Of a stretch of DNA of 64,000 nucleotides, positions 39,355 to 62,539 are shown piece by piece (position 1 is the stretch's first letter; every line of letters starts with the position of its first letter). The notes under the pieces were generated by a model. That model saw nothing but the letters and a program-made list of their open reading frames with translations, was not told where the DNA came from and did no database searches. The translations under genes were made by a program, and so were the position numbers. Origin of the DNA: Athripsodes cinereus (taxonomy: Eukaryota > Arthropoda > Insecta > Trichoptera > Leptoceridae); NCBI GenBank assembly GCA_947579605.1, contig OX388325.1:11589572-11653571 (forward strand), in the 5' to 3' direction.

Positions 39355-39665
39355 GGCTCACAATTTTCGCACATAATTGCTGCCTGAAATGAATGTTGAG
39401 ATACTCGAAAATAGGAAAATGTTAAACTTATGCACAAACAATTCTAATTTAAAGATATTCCATCCTCTCGAGAGGGACATCAAAGACAATAACATAACAG
39501 TAAATGCAGCTTTAAGATAGTTTTTGCCCAGCCAGCTCATCAGTTTACTACTCATCGTGTCGTGAAGACAAAAGTTTTGCTTGGAAGATAAGATAAATAG
39601 AAGTCCCCCGACTTCAGAGATATCTGGGCAGCATAGGAGGGAGTTTTCAATGAATTTCAAAATAT
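39355..39665 (+). mobile_element. LINE 3' segment related to 63560-63760
   Basis: GACAAAAGTTTxGCTTxGAAGA, then ATAGAAGTCCCCCGACTTC and GAGATATC are shared with 63678-63735 inside a LINE insertion. Only the 3' untranslated part is present, so this is a severely truncated copy. Confidence 0.5.
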
Positions 39666-41404
39666 TGAATTATCAAAATGTATAAATAATGAAGGTAACG
39701 AGGCACGCTAAATGCTTCCATGTTTTTTTTTTCAAAAGAGTTTGTTGATTTTTTAATTCACCCTTTTTATCCATTTTCGAAAAATTTCTTAAACATTCTG
39801 CGTAAAAATTGTGCGAAAGTGGAAGACTGCCTGTACACAATACAATTTAATGCGTAATCACAAAGCGGAGGCGTAGTGTTCATTCACATAGTCGTATATA
39901 TTGATCAAACGATACAGAAATAATATAAACAAGAAACAAATTAACATAATAAGTAATAATAATAATTATATCAGTGATACAACATTTGTGTCACTGAGTT
40001 TCATAATCCACTATGACACATTTTCACAAAAATTGAGTTATATATGTCGTTGCATTCGTAATTAAATATTCTATAACTGTAGAAAATTGTTTCTTTTAAA
40101 ACACTCACCATTTGTACAAAAAAATAAAATGTTGATGAGAAAAGAATCCCGCTATATCCCTTTATGTGTCTTTCGATATCCTCTACAACTCAACCAACCA
40201 AAAGGAGTTATTTTTATAAATACAAAATGAACAGTTTATTTTTATTCCATAGCTAAATTTATTTTAAAATTGAACTGTTGTAACAATCCTATAATTAATA
40301 AACTAGTTTGATTTCAGGAAAGTACGTTTAATACTTGTAAAATAGTTTTTATGGAATTTCTCCGAATCACAAAAATGTGTTATATCGGATTTCAAAACTC
40401 AGCCACGCATTTAACCAATTCACAATAAAGAAACTTGACATAAAACCAATGATTTATTAATAAAATACCAACAGTCACATTCACTAAACAATTTGTTATC
40501 TCCGGTTAAATCAAAAACTATGCACTTTAATTTATTATATAATAACACACGGCTATCATGCCAATGTGTGTTTTAATTTATTTTACAATTATTTGTATAA
40601 GCGGAACCTGGGTTTACAGCTGTAATTAAAAAAATTCTCACCTTTATCTGCTCTTCTCGGGAGCACAAGGTTTATATAAGCCTTGTCAACTCAAAGCGAT
40701 CATAATTACTAAGTCGCTTCTTACCAGAATGTTTGTAACACTCCACCACTCGGGGTATCGGGAAAGTTGATTGTTGATAAACATTGATTTTTTGTCAAAA
40801 TCCCACTTTCACATATCTGTCAAAATATAATATTCAAAATATAATCTTTCCTACATTAAAATAAAATAAATTTACTTAAGTACAAAACCATAAGACACTA
40901 CCAAACTAACAGAATAATATAATATAAATTATAATAAAATTGTACAATGTTAATCATAATTAAAACGCAAAACTCCACGGACTAACAAAAATATAAGTCA
41001 ATTCTATTGTGCCTTGCGGTTTCAATAGGTGGCTATTTTGTTTTTGACAGACAGTGTTGCCGAAATTAAAATTTCCAAACAAAATAGTCGCCTATTTCAT
41101 CATTTCTTACTTTTCTCACAGTCAGGAAGACAATAATGCCACTAATATTAAATTTATAAATAAAAACAAAGACTCACATTACAAATATATATTATGTATA
41201 CATATGAATGATAAAATATTACGAACATTACATTATTAAAACAACGATACATGCTTTTGGGTGACAGATAACTGTATTTCTACAATGCAAAATCAAAATC
41301 CATACCGTCACAATATCCCAAGTAAATAAATGTACAGATCGTCCTTTCCATGCCATAAAAATAAGACATTCACTCAGTTTTCCTTTCTACCTACATATCT
41401 AGCT
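39666..41404. other. AT-rich intergenic DNA with a LINE scrap
   Basis: At 40645-40680, GCTCTTCTCGGGAGCACAAGG resembles the reverse complement of the LINE end at 43366-43386. Otherwise nothing is recognised. Confidence 0.4.
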
Positions 41405-41540
41405 ATACCATTATTATAATATCTCCAACAAATGGGGTAGCCGGTAAAAATGCTGCAGAATGTAAAGAATATACAGATCATACTATAAAAAATAAGACAT
41501 GCTGAATGTGATTGGCAGAATACCTCATCACTGGTGAATC
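41405..41540 (+). repeat. dispersed repeat family A, copy 4
   Basis: TCCAACAAATGGGGTAGCC, then ACAGATCAT and AATAAGACATxCTGAAT, match the family at 14806. A partial related block (ACAGATCGTCCTTTCCATGC) lies at 41334-41375. Confidence 0.5.
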
Positions 41541-42529
41541 AAACATGTCAAATAACTGTTTCATGAATAATACAGCTAGCTGCCTTATACAGAAATAGGG
41601 CATTAGAAAACTTAGGGATAGGAATGCAGATCTACCCGGGGACTTCACAGTTTTATAACGAGTATTCTGTAAAAGGTAGAAATGTAACGTTCGCAACATT
41701 ATTCAAATGTACTCAATAAATACAAATATCCCTATAGTGGAAAGCACTTGAAATAGCTAATTCAATCGTTTATGCACATTACCAAAACACAGAACTACAT
41801 TTTGTCAGTTCAGTTATGAATAATGTAACAAATCAAATCACACCACGGAAACAATAAATCAAGTTGGTTAAAAACTGATACAATACAACAGTAATAAGCT
41901 CACCCTCTGCGCATCGAATTACACGAGAAAGCAATAACTGAATTGCCATCCACACTTGTCTGCACAATACCACCAGACAACTCTCTCTTAAAAAAATTCA
42001 TCAATACAGATATCTGGGATATTTATTTATTTGGTCAATATACGGCACTTGTCTTTTACAGTACATATATGATAAATTAAACAATCTACATAGTCTTCAA
42101 ATATTAAAAAAAATGTATAAGATTCAGTTAAAAATAAAACAAATCACATCAACAAAAATATAAAAATATACGAAAAAATTTGTCTCAAAATGTGGATTTA
42201 AAATACTGCCATTTTCCTGTGATATCTGTACCCAAAAATTTTCTAGCATTAGTTATTATGCTTGCGTTATTTTTTACACTGCATAATGACTGACATTGTA
42301 ATAACCAATATAGTGAAGAATAAAATAAATAATAATTCGTTTAAAAAAAAATTAATACATACACAACATTTCGTAGATCAAAAATGACTTAAATATTAAT
42401 TTTAATTTGCTAATTAATTAATCTTTATAATACAGGAAATTAATCATTAATAAATATGAAATTATCGAGTCGTATAAATACAATCGCTGCTATCTCCTTT
42501 CGAGAATAATTCAAAATACTTCAATGATC
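41541..42529. other. AT-rich intergenic DNA
   Basis: 41940-42020 resembles 31720-31830 (TGCCATCCACACTT). No gene is seen. Confidence 0.35.
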
Positions 42530-42790
42530 TTCCCGGGAACACATGGGAGAAACCAACCTTCTCCTCTCGGAATGTCATTGCGCTGCCAATTAAGTCAACT
42601 CTTTCCACAATAACCCTAGCGCTCTGATATTACTGTAGTCATCGAATCTGTGTTTTATGAAAAAGGGACGTGCAGGCTGTTGGTAATCTTGCGACAAAAG
42701 CCTTTGGCCAACTATCATTGCACATTCTCAGTAAAACATGATCTTACCAAGACCATCACCTCTCAGGCAGAGATGTTTGCTGGCTCCTAT
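42530..42790 (-). pseudogene. LINE reverse-transcriptase C-terminal relic (same family as 43074)
   Basis: The reverse complement parallels 43180-43390: the TTGGTTTCTCCCATGTG segment and the GACTACAGTAATATCAGAGCGC segment correspond to TGCTGGTTTCTGCCCTGTG and GACAACGATATCAGAGCGC. It is inverted relative to the copy 300 bp away. Confidence 0.5.
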
Positions 42791-43040
42791 GGTGCACAGT
42801 ATCATTTGTGATATACCATACTCATTTAAGATGATTATTTTTTTGGGTTAGTTGGAAGAAATCACACCCCTTCTGTCTATTGATTGCATCATATTTACAT
42901 ATGTGTAAAATTGTTTGTAATAAATGGACAGTAAAAGAATAAATATAGTATTAATATAACTTGGGGGTATTTGCTCTTCCACATTGTATTTGAATGATAT
43001 AAATTTTATGCGATTTCGCTAAGATAACAAGCTATACAAT

Positions 43041-43470
43041 ATAAATCATTAAAGGTCACATAGTCTTGTCAATGATATGAACATGTTACAAATGATGCTG
43101 TGCGCCGGCGCACCCAGCAGAGACCTGTAATCTCCGTAATACAGGAGAGACGATGGTCCTGGCTGGGACATGTTCTGAGAATGCCCCTATGATAGTTGGC
43201 CAAAAAGAGCACTGTTCTTCCGTCCACAAGGGTTCCGTCGGCCCGGGCATCCCTCTTTCACAATACACCGTTCCTATGACAACGATATCAGAGCGCAGGG
43301 AATGTCGTGGAAAGAGATGACGCAATTGGCGCAGAGACACTCTGAATGGAGGATGCTGGTTTCTGCCCTGTGCTCCCGAGAGGAGCGTTGAGGGCGAGGA
43401 GTGAGTGAGTCTTGTCAATAGATCTGCCGTTTAGCAGGAGGGGGTGGACATACAAGCATAGACACGTAAT
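43041..43470. mobile_element. MITE fragment (29367 family) interrupted by a LINE
   Basis: ATTAAAGGTCACATAGTCTT before the insertion and TGTCAATAGATCTGCCGTTTxGC after it together match the left half of the element at 29367. The match resumes across the LINE inserted at 43074-43407. Confidence 0.5.
43074..43407 (+). mobile_element. 5'-truncated LINE end with 12-bp target duplication
   Basis: AGTCTTGTCAAT flanks it exactly (43062-43073 and 43408-43419). The plus strand encodes the end of a reverse transcriptase: ERRWSWLGHVLRMPL, then in the same element EMTQLAQRHSEWRMLVSALC, and it closes with a GTGAGTGAG tail. The 334-bp insertion is a classic truncated target-primed integration. Related fragments lie at 42530, 50560 and 54840. 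Confidence 0.8.
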
Positions 43471-44262
43471 ATGTGGAGATAGTAAAGTTTGGATTTATGC
43501 GACTCATTTCTTGAATAGCGGTATCGCCATGACTAATATAAAAAAATACAGCACAGTATCTATTGCGACAGCAACACTAAAGTCATAGACAATAATAGTT
43601 AAATATTTATTTATCTATGGTATACAACATGTATAAGACACAGATTACTGATAAAACAGCCATACACACATACTACAACTTGAGAAATATTTTCTTTGAA
43701 ATAATGAATTACTCATTTAGTTTTTTTTCAACTTGATGTGGAGAAATGCAAATGAAATTCTCCACAAAACAAATGAAAATTATAATAATCTAAAATGTAT
43801 TACTGGTTATGTAATAAAAAAAAGATAATTTGGCACACCTATGATACAAAAAATAACTATAAAATCCTTGAATAACAAAATTTTAAAAAGAAAACGTAAT
43901 ATACATGTATATAAAACAAAATAAGTCTGACCTAATTAATCAACCTGTTTCGATTGGACAAAGCAATGAAACAGAGTTCATATAATTATCAAATGTTGCC
44001 TTGACATGTGCACTGTTTTTGACATAATTTTTGTCCAAATAAAAGAGGTGTGATAATGTGAATAACTTCATCTGTTTGTACATTAAATTATGTCTTTAAA
44101 ATGTGCCTGATTCTGACATAAAATTCACTGCGAAAAAAAAGTGTTATAACGTAAATGAATCTATCTATTTGTAGACAAATCGATGGAAGCGTCCATGTCT
44201 TGTTTTATATTGAGGTGATGTATTTGTTGCTGCTGCGATAGATGCTGCGAATATCCTCCGAG
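43471..44262. other. region downstream of exd (3' UTR and intergenic)
   Basis: This probably contains the 3' UTR of the minus-strand exd transcript. No second gene is seen. Confidence 0.4.
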
Positions 44263-55536
<11,274 letters not shown>

Positions 55537-56364
55537 CCATACGAATATAAACAAACAACAATATAATAATTAATCTTTTTATAACGCGTCTCAGCCTCGG
55601 CGTCTCAAAAAATAAGATGGCCGACCGACGACTCTTTGTGCTGTCAAAATTTGAGTTATTCCAAAAAGAAAACAACCATAATTTACTATTGTTATCTCTT
55701 TTCCACTTATTTGTTTGAAGCTGTCAATGCCACGAGGGAAAGAGATGTAGCTAAGCATATCGGAGCACCCATTTGTGAAATTTATGGACATGTCTATTAT
55801 TGCTATTTAAATATTGTGAACTCCCAGAAAATAAATAAAATGGAAACTAAGGATTTCTATATTTTTTTGCATCGCAATTTAGACTATTAAATAATTTAAT
55901 AATTATTATTTCAATAAAAAATAAAACACTTTTATGGCTTTATGCCTTGCATGCAGTTTTGTAAACAATTTTTTTAATAAAATTTCATGATAATTCACAA
56001 CTTCTCTAATTATTTATTAAATCATATTAAGTAATATAATTATATAACATTAAATATACAAAATAACATGATGGGAAATAAATTTTAATGTTCATTATTT
56101 TCCTCATTTTCTTTTTCCACTTAAATTTTATTTCCAGTGTTTTTAAATAATTTTGTATAATGGTAAGACTGTTACCAAATGCCAACGTGTTGCGTGAATT
56201 TAGTAGCAGATGTCAAATAAATGTGAAAGGAATGGTGAGCGTAGCTGAGATTCTTGCATCATTTTGCACATTCGTGGCATGTAAAGTTAATTAACTGTCG
56301 CGAATCAACCATCTCCACTAAAATATTTGTGTCTTCTCTTTGGAGTGAACATTCACTCATTTAG
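55537..56364. promoter_or_regulatory. divergent intergenic region between exd and the GlyRS gene
   Basis: This 828-bp segment separates the two start codons, which point away from each other. It must hold both 5' UTRs and probably a shared or back-to-back promoter. No TATA box or initiator can be assigned confidently. A small 44-codon ORF at 56160 is discussed under rejected items. Confidence 0.5.
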
Positions 56365-58557
56365 ATGAAATCATTATTTAGTAGTTTAAATATATGTAGT
56401 GTATGTTTAGTGCTCCTAACCAAGAAAACTCCCCGAACATTAATTTATTATTCTCCGGCGTATTTTAGCTCTCACAGAGAAACTTGGGGAACTAATAAAC
56501 GTCATAGAAACATTAAATTAAGAAATTTCCTAATGGCTGATCCCGCGATGGAAGAACAACTCGCCCCCTTGAGAGCCTCTGTGAAAGAGCAAGGTGATTT
56601 ATTGAGGAAACTCAAAGAGGTGGGAGCTCCCGAATTGGATGTCAAGAAAGCTGTTGCTGAATTGAAAGCCAGGAAGAAGATCTTGGAAGATGAAGAGTTA
56701 CGGCTTACTCCCAAAGAAGAAATGTTTGACAGAGCCCGAATGGAAGATTTGCTCAAAAGACGATTCTTTTATGATCAGTCCTTTGCTATTTATGGAGGAG
56801 CCACAGGGCAATATGACTTTGGTCCTGTTGGTTGTGCTTTGAAGAGTAACATGATTCAATTATGGAGACGTATGTTTGTTCTCGAAGAACAGATGCTCGA
56901 AGTGGACTGTTCCATGCTGACACCAGAACCTGTATTGAAGGCTTCGGGACACGTAGAGCGTTTTGCAGATCTCATGACCAAAGATCTTAAAAGTGGAGAG
57001 TGTTTTAGATTGGATCATCTCATCAAAGCACATTTAGAGAAGGCTGCAGCAGATCCAAAAGCTACTGCAGATTTTCGAGCCGAATGTCAGGACATTGTCG
57101 TGCGCTTGGATGGTATGAATGCGGATGACATGGCGGGAATCATGCAGAAATATAACATGAAATCTCCAACAACTGGAAACGATTTGAGCCCCCCTATAGA
57201 GTTTAATCTTATGTTTTCAACTCAAATCGGCCCAACTGGCACAGTCAAAGGATATCTCAGACCTGAGACCGCTCAAGGAATATTCGTCAACTTTAAACGT
57301 CTTCTAGAATTCAATCAAGGAAGATTACCATTTGCCGCAGCCCAGATTGGTAATTCATTCCGTAACGAAATATCACCACGTTCTGGTCTACTGCGAGTGA
57401 GAGAATTCACGATGTGCGAAATTGAACACTTTTGTGATACAAAAGACCATCCTAAATTCAATGATGTGAGAGATATAGAAATGTTACTCTACTCTGCAGA
57501 TGCGCAAGAAACAGGAAAATCTGCCTCGTTGGTAAAAATAGGCGATGCTGTGGATCAAAAGATTGTCAACAATGAAACCCTCGGTTATTTCATGACGAGA
57601 ATTCAAAGTTACCTCTTGGCTGTAGGTATCAGACCTGGAAAGTTGCGTTTCCGTCAACATATGGCTAACGAGATGGCCCATTACGCTTGCGATTGTTGGG
57701 ACGCCGAATGTCTCAGCAGTTATGGATGGGTTGAATGTGTTGGATGCGCAGATAGATCAGCGTACGATCTCACACAACACGCTAAAGCTACTAAAGTTAG
57801 ATTAGCGGCAGAAAAGAAATTACCTGAACCGAAAGATGTTGAAATAACAGAAGTGATGTCAGATAAAGCCGGTATTGGGAAACTATTCAAGAAAGATGCT
57901 AAAATTATTAACGAAGCTCTCAGTTCGTTGACTGATTGTGAAATAGCTGACGTCCAAAAAGTGATTGATAGTAAGGAAGAATACAAATTGAAAGTAGATG
58001 GTCAAACATTTAAAATTGCTTCAAATCTTTTGAGCATTAGGAAAACAAAGAAAACGATGCACGTGGAAGAAATAGTGCCGAGTGTAATTGAACCTTCGTT
58101 TGGTGTTGGAAGAATAATGTATTGTTCTTTAGAACAAAATTTCAAGATAAGAGATGAACAAAGGACCTTCTTCTCCCTTCCACCTTTGGTGGCTCCTATT
58201 AAATGTGCTGTGCTACCGTTGAGCGGAGCATCAGAACTCATCGCTCTTGCGCGACAATTGTCCAAACTTTTGACAGTAAAAGGCGTGTCACATAAAGTAG
58301 ACGATTCTTCTGGATCGATCGGACGTCGTTATGCTCGCACTGACGAACTTGGAGTTCCATTTGGAGCCACTGTAGACTTTGATTCATTGAAGGGTACTCC
58401 AACAGTCACACTACGTGAGAGAGATACAATGACACAAGTACGTCTTGAGTTGGACAAGTGTGCCGATGTCCTGTTTGATTTGGGAGAAGGCAAGACGACT
58501 TGGGAAGAAATTCAGAAGATTTATCCAGTTTTCGTGCAACAAGAATCGACGCAATAG
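56365..58557 (+). CDS. GlyRS: glycine--tRNA ligase (class II), probable dual mitochondrial/cytosolic
   Basis: This intronless 730-residue ORF charges tRNA-Gly with glycine using ATP. Residues 1-56 are Ser/Arg/aromatic-rich with almost no acid, like a mitochondrial presequence. An internal ATG at 56533 (M57, [10 protein letters not shown]) would give the cytosolic form. Next come a WHEP domain (about 62-115, [16 protein letters not shown]), class II motif 1, [16 protein letters not shown], motif 2 [17 protein letters not shown] (from residue 332), the [14 protein letters not shown] segment, motif 3 EPSFGVGRI (from residue 576) and the anticodon-binding domain ending [11 protein letters not shown]. 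The length fits eukaryotic GlyRS (human about 739 including leader, from memory). All core motifs look intact. The complete lack of introns, next to a well-spliced exd, is notable and could mean intron loss or a functional retrocopy. Confidence 0.96.
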   Translation: MKSLFSSLNICSVCLVLLTKKTPRTLIYYSPAYFSSHRETWGTNKRHRNIKLRNFLMADPAMEEQLAPLRASVKEQGDLLRKLKEVGAPELDVKKAVAELKARKKILEDEELRLTPKEEMFDRARMEDLLKRRFFYDQSFAIYGGATGQYDFGPVGCALKSNMIQLWRRMFVLEEQMLEVDCSMLTPEPVLKASGHVERFADLMTKDLKSGECFRLDHLIKAHLEKAAADPKATADFRAECQDIVVRLDGMNADDMAGIMQKYNMKSPTTGNDLSPPIEFNLMFSTQIGPTGTVKGYLRPETAQGIFVNFKRLLEFNQGRLPFAAAQIGNSFRNEISPRSGLLRVREFTMCEIEHFCDTKDHPKFNDVRDIEMLLYSADAQETGKSASLVKIGDAVDQKIVNNETLGYFMTRIQSYLLAVGIRPGKLRFRQHMANEMAHYACDCWDAECLSSYGWVECVGCADRSAYDLTQHAKATKVRLAAEKKLPEPKDVEITEVMSDKAGIGKLFKKDAKIINEALSSLTDCEIADVQKVIDSKEEYKLKVDGQTFKIASNLLSIRKTKKTMHVEEIVPSVIEPSFGVGRIMYCSLEQNFKIRDEQRTFFSLPPLVAPIKCAVLPLSGASELIALARQLSKLLTVKGVSHKVDDSSGSIGRRYARTDELGVPFGATVDFDSLKGTPTVTLRERDTMTQVRLELDKCADVLFDLGEGKTTWEEIQKIYPVFVQQESTQ

Positions 58558-59829
58558 TTTTATTAAGCATATTTAATATATCTTGGTCAGAGGGAAACCA
58601 TACACTATGTCAAATAATGTTGTTTTTCAATTATTTCAATATTATTACATAGACTTATTTCTCACAATATGTGTGCTGTGCTACTGTTTAGCTTGTTGTT
58701 TATTAACATGAAAGTTAAAAATGATTATTAGGTCATAATTGCTGTTAGCTATTGCTGTAAACCTTTTAAAATTACATATGCATGTCACAAAATATGCATT
58801 TTAAATTTTGGCGAATATAATGAGGAAATTACCATACTACATATATACTATCCATATCTTAATTTGCACAACAATTGACATAGCGTACCTCCCATGTACA
58901 AATATTTTGCTTTTATCATACTCAAATATCTGCGCTCCTATACACAGCATTTATAAGCATTTAAAAATGACTATAGTTCCATTTTTAAAACTCATTTGCA
59001 GATCACATTTTCACACTTTAGTGTCAAGTTATGTAAGTGTTTTTATAAAGTAAAAAACTATGAAATAATTGTATACTTGTTCTATTTATACCACTTATAT
59101 TTACACATGTGTATGTGACAAAGACAACACAACAAGATTGTACGCTTCTTTGAAAAAACATGCCGACTGAGGTAGCAATTCGTAGAGAGCTGACCCTTTC
59201 TAACACATGATTATACTGTGTATAACTACTATAATTACATAAAGTACAACACATGTGTTAGAAAGGGACACCACTCAAGATTTACTTTGTTGCATGGTAC
59301 ACTTTATTTTTCATAGGAATATAAACATTATCGCCATCGCAGAAAGCATATTTTTTGCTTGAAGTGCAGTCTTGTTATTGTAAAATATCTTTAGTCTAAA
59401 ATGACAGCTGTTTAAACACAATGTATGTTCAATTTTTCAACATTTTGTGCTGTTTTTCCACTCTAAAGTCTTGGTAAGTGCCAATAAGACTCGCAGCCAT
59501 ATCAAATTTGACTTTAAAGACTGGTACATACTAAACAATGTTTTTTTCTCAATCATTAATTTGAAATACAGTATTAACTTTAAAACGGCTTGTAAGTGTT
59601 CTAGTACTATTTTTCACATCTCTTTTTGTACTAAATAGTATTTCACATAGTCTACTGTGCTAATGATTATTGAAAAATATTAATAAATAAATTATTTTGC
59701 AAAAAATCTCTTTAATTAATATCCACTTTTTTCTCTCCTAGATTTCCTTATAAAGCTAAGTCCACACTGTTCATTGTACAGAGGGTTGTGTCTCTCTTTT
59801 CTTTTAATGCATTTAGCATTCTGTAAGGT
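58558..59829. other. intergenic DNA downstream of GlyRS
   Basis: AT-rich. A 16-bp inverted repeat (59194-59209 with 59252-59267, CCCTTTCTAACACATG) with a 42-nt spacer is present. No gene is seen. Confidence 0.45.
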
Positions 59830-60000
59830 TACTCTTGATAAAATCTAAATACAATCTTACTTAATCATACGACGCACAAAGGGACTATTGGTCAAAAAAA
59901 CGTGCATACCAATCTCGCGGTAGCGTGGTTATTTTGACCATAGTCCCTTCGCGCTTCATATGATTAAGATCAAGACTAGATTTAGATTGTGTCAAGAGTA
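59830..60000. mobile_element. 171-bp foldback MITE
   Basis: Almost the whole element is one imperfect inverted repeat with arms of ~75 nt. The ends are TACTCTTGA and TCAAGAGTA, and inner blocks TTAATCATA and AAAGGGACTA pair with their complements (TATGATTAA and TAGTCCCTT). It has no coding capacity. Confidence 0.75.
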
Positions 60001-60094
60001 GCCCTACTGGTCCCATAAATTTAATGGTAAATTTCTCAGCATCGGTGGTGATAATGATGATTTTATTTTTGACGCCGTTTAACAGTCCCTAGAG

Positions 60095-60330
60095 CTGTTC
60101 CGGGTCACGCAAGATAGAGAAGCCGTCGCCAGAGTGATTGCCAACGTCAGGGGAACCTGATACGGCACGAGAAGAAGACCATCTCAAGGGCGCCAGTGAA
60201 GAGTTCAGTTTTTAATTTGCTTCATGTAGATGCAACCAAACTCGAAGCCATACAGAGGAAACTCTACAATATGATTTATTGTCCGGCATTGTGGACCACA
60301 TTAACAATCAGGACTAGAGAACAAGCCCCA
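60095..60330 (+). pseudogene. LINE reverse-transcriptase relics
   Basis: The plus strand reads LFRVTQDREAVARVIANVR before a stop at 60158. This is the usual extreme C-terminus of an RT ORF. At about 60225-60320, VDATKLEAIQRKLYN is an RT thumb-like motif. The order (C-terminal end before thumb) shows two separate fragments. Confidence 0.55.
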
Positions 60331-60457
60331 TTAAATCAATTTTTTTATTAATACTTCTTATGTTAATGTGTATAATTTTTAGACAACACTTAGAGTCGAT
60401 ATAGTGGCGGCATTCATTGGCCGTCAACACATGTCTGGTATCTATATTACCAATACA

Positions 60458-61159
60458 TAAGGTGACCAACTATTTTTTGTTCAAAAAGAGTAAACTTTGC
60501 AAGCATGCAAAAAAAAAATTCATAGGTGAAAAAAAAAAGAAGAAACGATAAAAACTTTATTTTCTTTTAAAAACATTTTTCTTCGGAGTGGATTTTTTTC
60601 TAAATGAGGATGTTCGTCTAATAATGTAGCCACATCCGAACAACTTTCATTTTGCATATTAAATTTTACTGTTAAGACGGCAGATAATGTTTTTACAGAA
60701 AGTTGCGACTTCTTATTGCTCCAATAATCATTCCCTAGTGAAAATACCCTTTCAACAGCAGCATTAGTGCCTGGACAACATAAGGAAATTTCTATTAAAA
60801 ATTTTAAATTTTCATGTGGGATATGTTCTACTCCAAAATGCTGAAAAATTTCTACCCATCTTTTGTCAAGTTCTATTTTCTTATCGTTTCATTTCTTCAA
60901 TTTTTCTTCAATTAAATACAAATTTACTCTTCAAATTTCTTCAAAGAGAAAATTGTCATTAATAACAATATCTTTTACTTCCTTCATTACAAACTTGATT
61001 GCTGAAGAAACTTCTTTCCATTTAGTGAAACTTCGTTTTAGAAATACAAATGAGTATAAAATTATACAAATGAGTATTTTCAGAGTACAGGATTTGAAAA
61101 GAGTACGGTTTGCAAAAAAGAGTACAAAACTCAGTAAATGAGTACAGTTGGTCACCTTA
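60458..61159 (-). mobile_element. hAT element with internal deletion, retaining the transposase C-terminus
   Basis: The ends TAAGGTGACCAACT and AGTTGGTCACCTTA (allowing one mismatch inward) are inverted repeats, flanked by CCAATACA on the left and (A/C)CAATACA on the right, an 8-bp hAT-type duplication with one mismatch. The minus strand encodes KRWVEIFQHFG, CCPGTNAAVERVFSLGND and SAVLTVKFNMQN, the hAT C-terminal dimerisation domain. It has two in-frame TGA codons upstream. The N-terminal BED finger and most of the catalytic core are missing. Confidence 0.8.
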
Positions 61160-61429
61160 CAATACACCCAAAAATATCATCCATGCCCATCTCAACGTTC
61201 ATAATTTGTATTTTCTATCGCCAATCTTTCAAATCCCTGCTTAGTAGGACACAAACTACTGACAGCCATATGAAGACAGTCTCTTCTCTGATGCATCCAG
61301 CAATTATAACATCTATATTGAGGTTCTTTTACCTGACACTATCTGGTATCAAGTTCATCTGCTGTGAATATTTAAAATCTTTTACTATATACAAAATATG
61401 TACATATTTTTGCAACTTTTCAAATGTTT

Positions 61430-61860
61430 CATGATAATTTACTCTTGCCTTTTAGTTCCCAGGTTCCGGATTTGATTCCCAGCCAAGCCAAAATGAAGAA
61501 TGACCTTTTTCAAATTGTCCTAGGTCTAAGCATTACATGTATATGTGTTTAGTGCATAGTATATATTTAAAAAAAAATATATATCTGGGTTTTGCTATAA
61601 ACCCAAATACAACCTTATACACCTTTCACAGTAAGCTAAAAGCTTGTGTCGTGAAAGGGGAGTTTGCCGGTACCTGGGATCGAACCACGGACCCCCTGTT
61701 CACGAGGCGAGGCTCTACCTCCAGGCTACCGACGAACTCAAATATCTATGTGTATCATTGTGTTAGTACCCATAATACAAGATTCCTATCTTATTTGAGA
61801 CAGCTTGATACATATATATGAACAATTTGTAAAGCGCCGTTTACTCATAACAAGACCTCA
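61430..61860. mobile_element. SINE interrupted by a second, oppositely oriented tRNA-derived SINE
   Basis: A plus-strand SINE begins with a degenerate B box (GGATTTGATTCCC near 61458-61485), runs into a TATATTTAAAAAA stretch, and its 3' part (TTAGTACCCATAATACAAG) resumes at 61763. Between them, about 61587-61740, lies a minus-strand tRNA-like head with a perfect B box GGTTCGATCCC (61676-61686, reverse) and an A-box-like GGTAGCCTGGAGG. A short ATATCT may be the target duplication. Confidence 0.6.
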
Positions 61861-62539
61861 AGGGCACCGTATTCCGATTGATCTGTGTATATTGTCTATG
61901 CATATTGTTTTATTTTGTGAAATTCCATGTTTTATTTTAATTTTTAGATAAAAATAAAAAACACTTTTTTCCACATTTGGTTTATTTTGCATACTGTATA
62001 ACATTTTCAAAACTACTGTAATTCACTATCCTCTTCAGTAACTAGTAATAAACTTATTAGTTATATATAATTATACATGCCGTACTGGAATAATACAAAA
62101 CAACTATATCGTCGGTTTACAATGACAATCCACTAACTCCACAAAAGTCTATTCAGAGATAATTGAAATATAAAGTTTGATCTTCTATAAAAACTGAACC
62201 ACAGGGAAATTCTAAGAAATAATTACTACATATAGAAGAACCAACAGTTTTCTAAATGTGAATTATAGAATAATATATTATATTTTAATTTAATAATAAT
62301 AATTTTTAAGTTTAAAACACCTCAGTCACCATAAAATGGATTTAGTGGTTTTTCTCTGACCAAGATAGTAAGAAAACGGGTACATATTTCAAAGAGTTTA
62401 CTTGTGTATAAACTAACGAAGGCAGTTATTTCTGAGGCATGTTAAAAAAAATAATGCAAAATAAAATTGGACTATCAGCCATGTCTTTAGACATTAAAAA
62501 TGAAGATTGTCTTATTAAAAAAATTAAAAAATAATATTG
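61861..62539. other. AT-rich intergenic DNA
   Basis: I see no gene or named repeat. Confidence 0.4.

Noticed and set aside
42990..43420. 110-codon minus-strand ORF at 43086 as a host gene
   Set aside because: It is the antisense reading of the LINE C-terminus (ERRWSWLGHVLRMP on the plus strand).
56160..56291. Small ORF MVRLLPNANVLREFSS with a good donor (AATG/GTGAGC) upstream of GlyRS
   Set aside because: It looks like a possible alternative mitochondrial first exon, but splicing from 56234 to the candidate acceptors at 56468 or 56477 does not keep the GlyRS frame. Kept only as a point for RNA evidence.
61665..61735. tRNA gene on the minus strand
   Set aside because: The B box is perfect, but the acceptor and anticodon arms do not form a full cloverleaf and the sequence continues into a SINE body.
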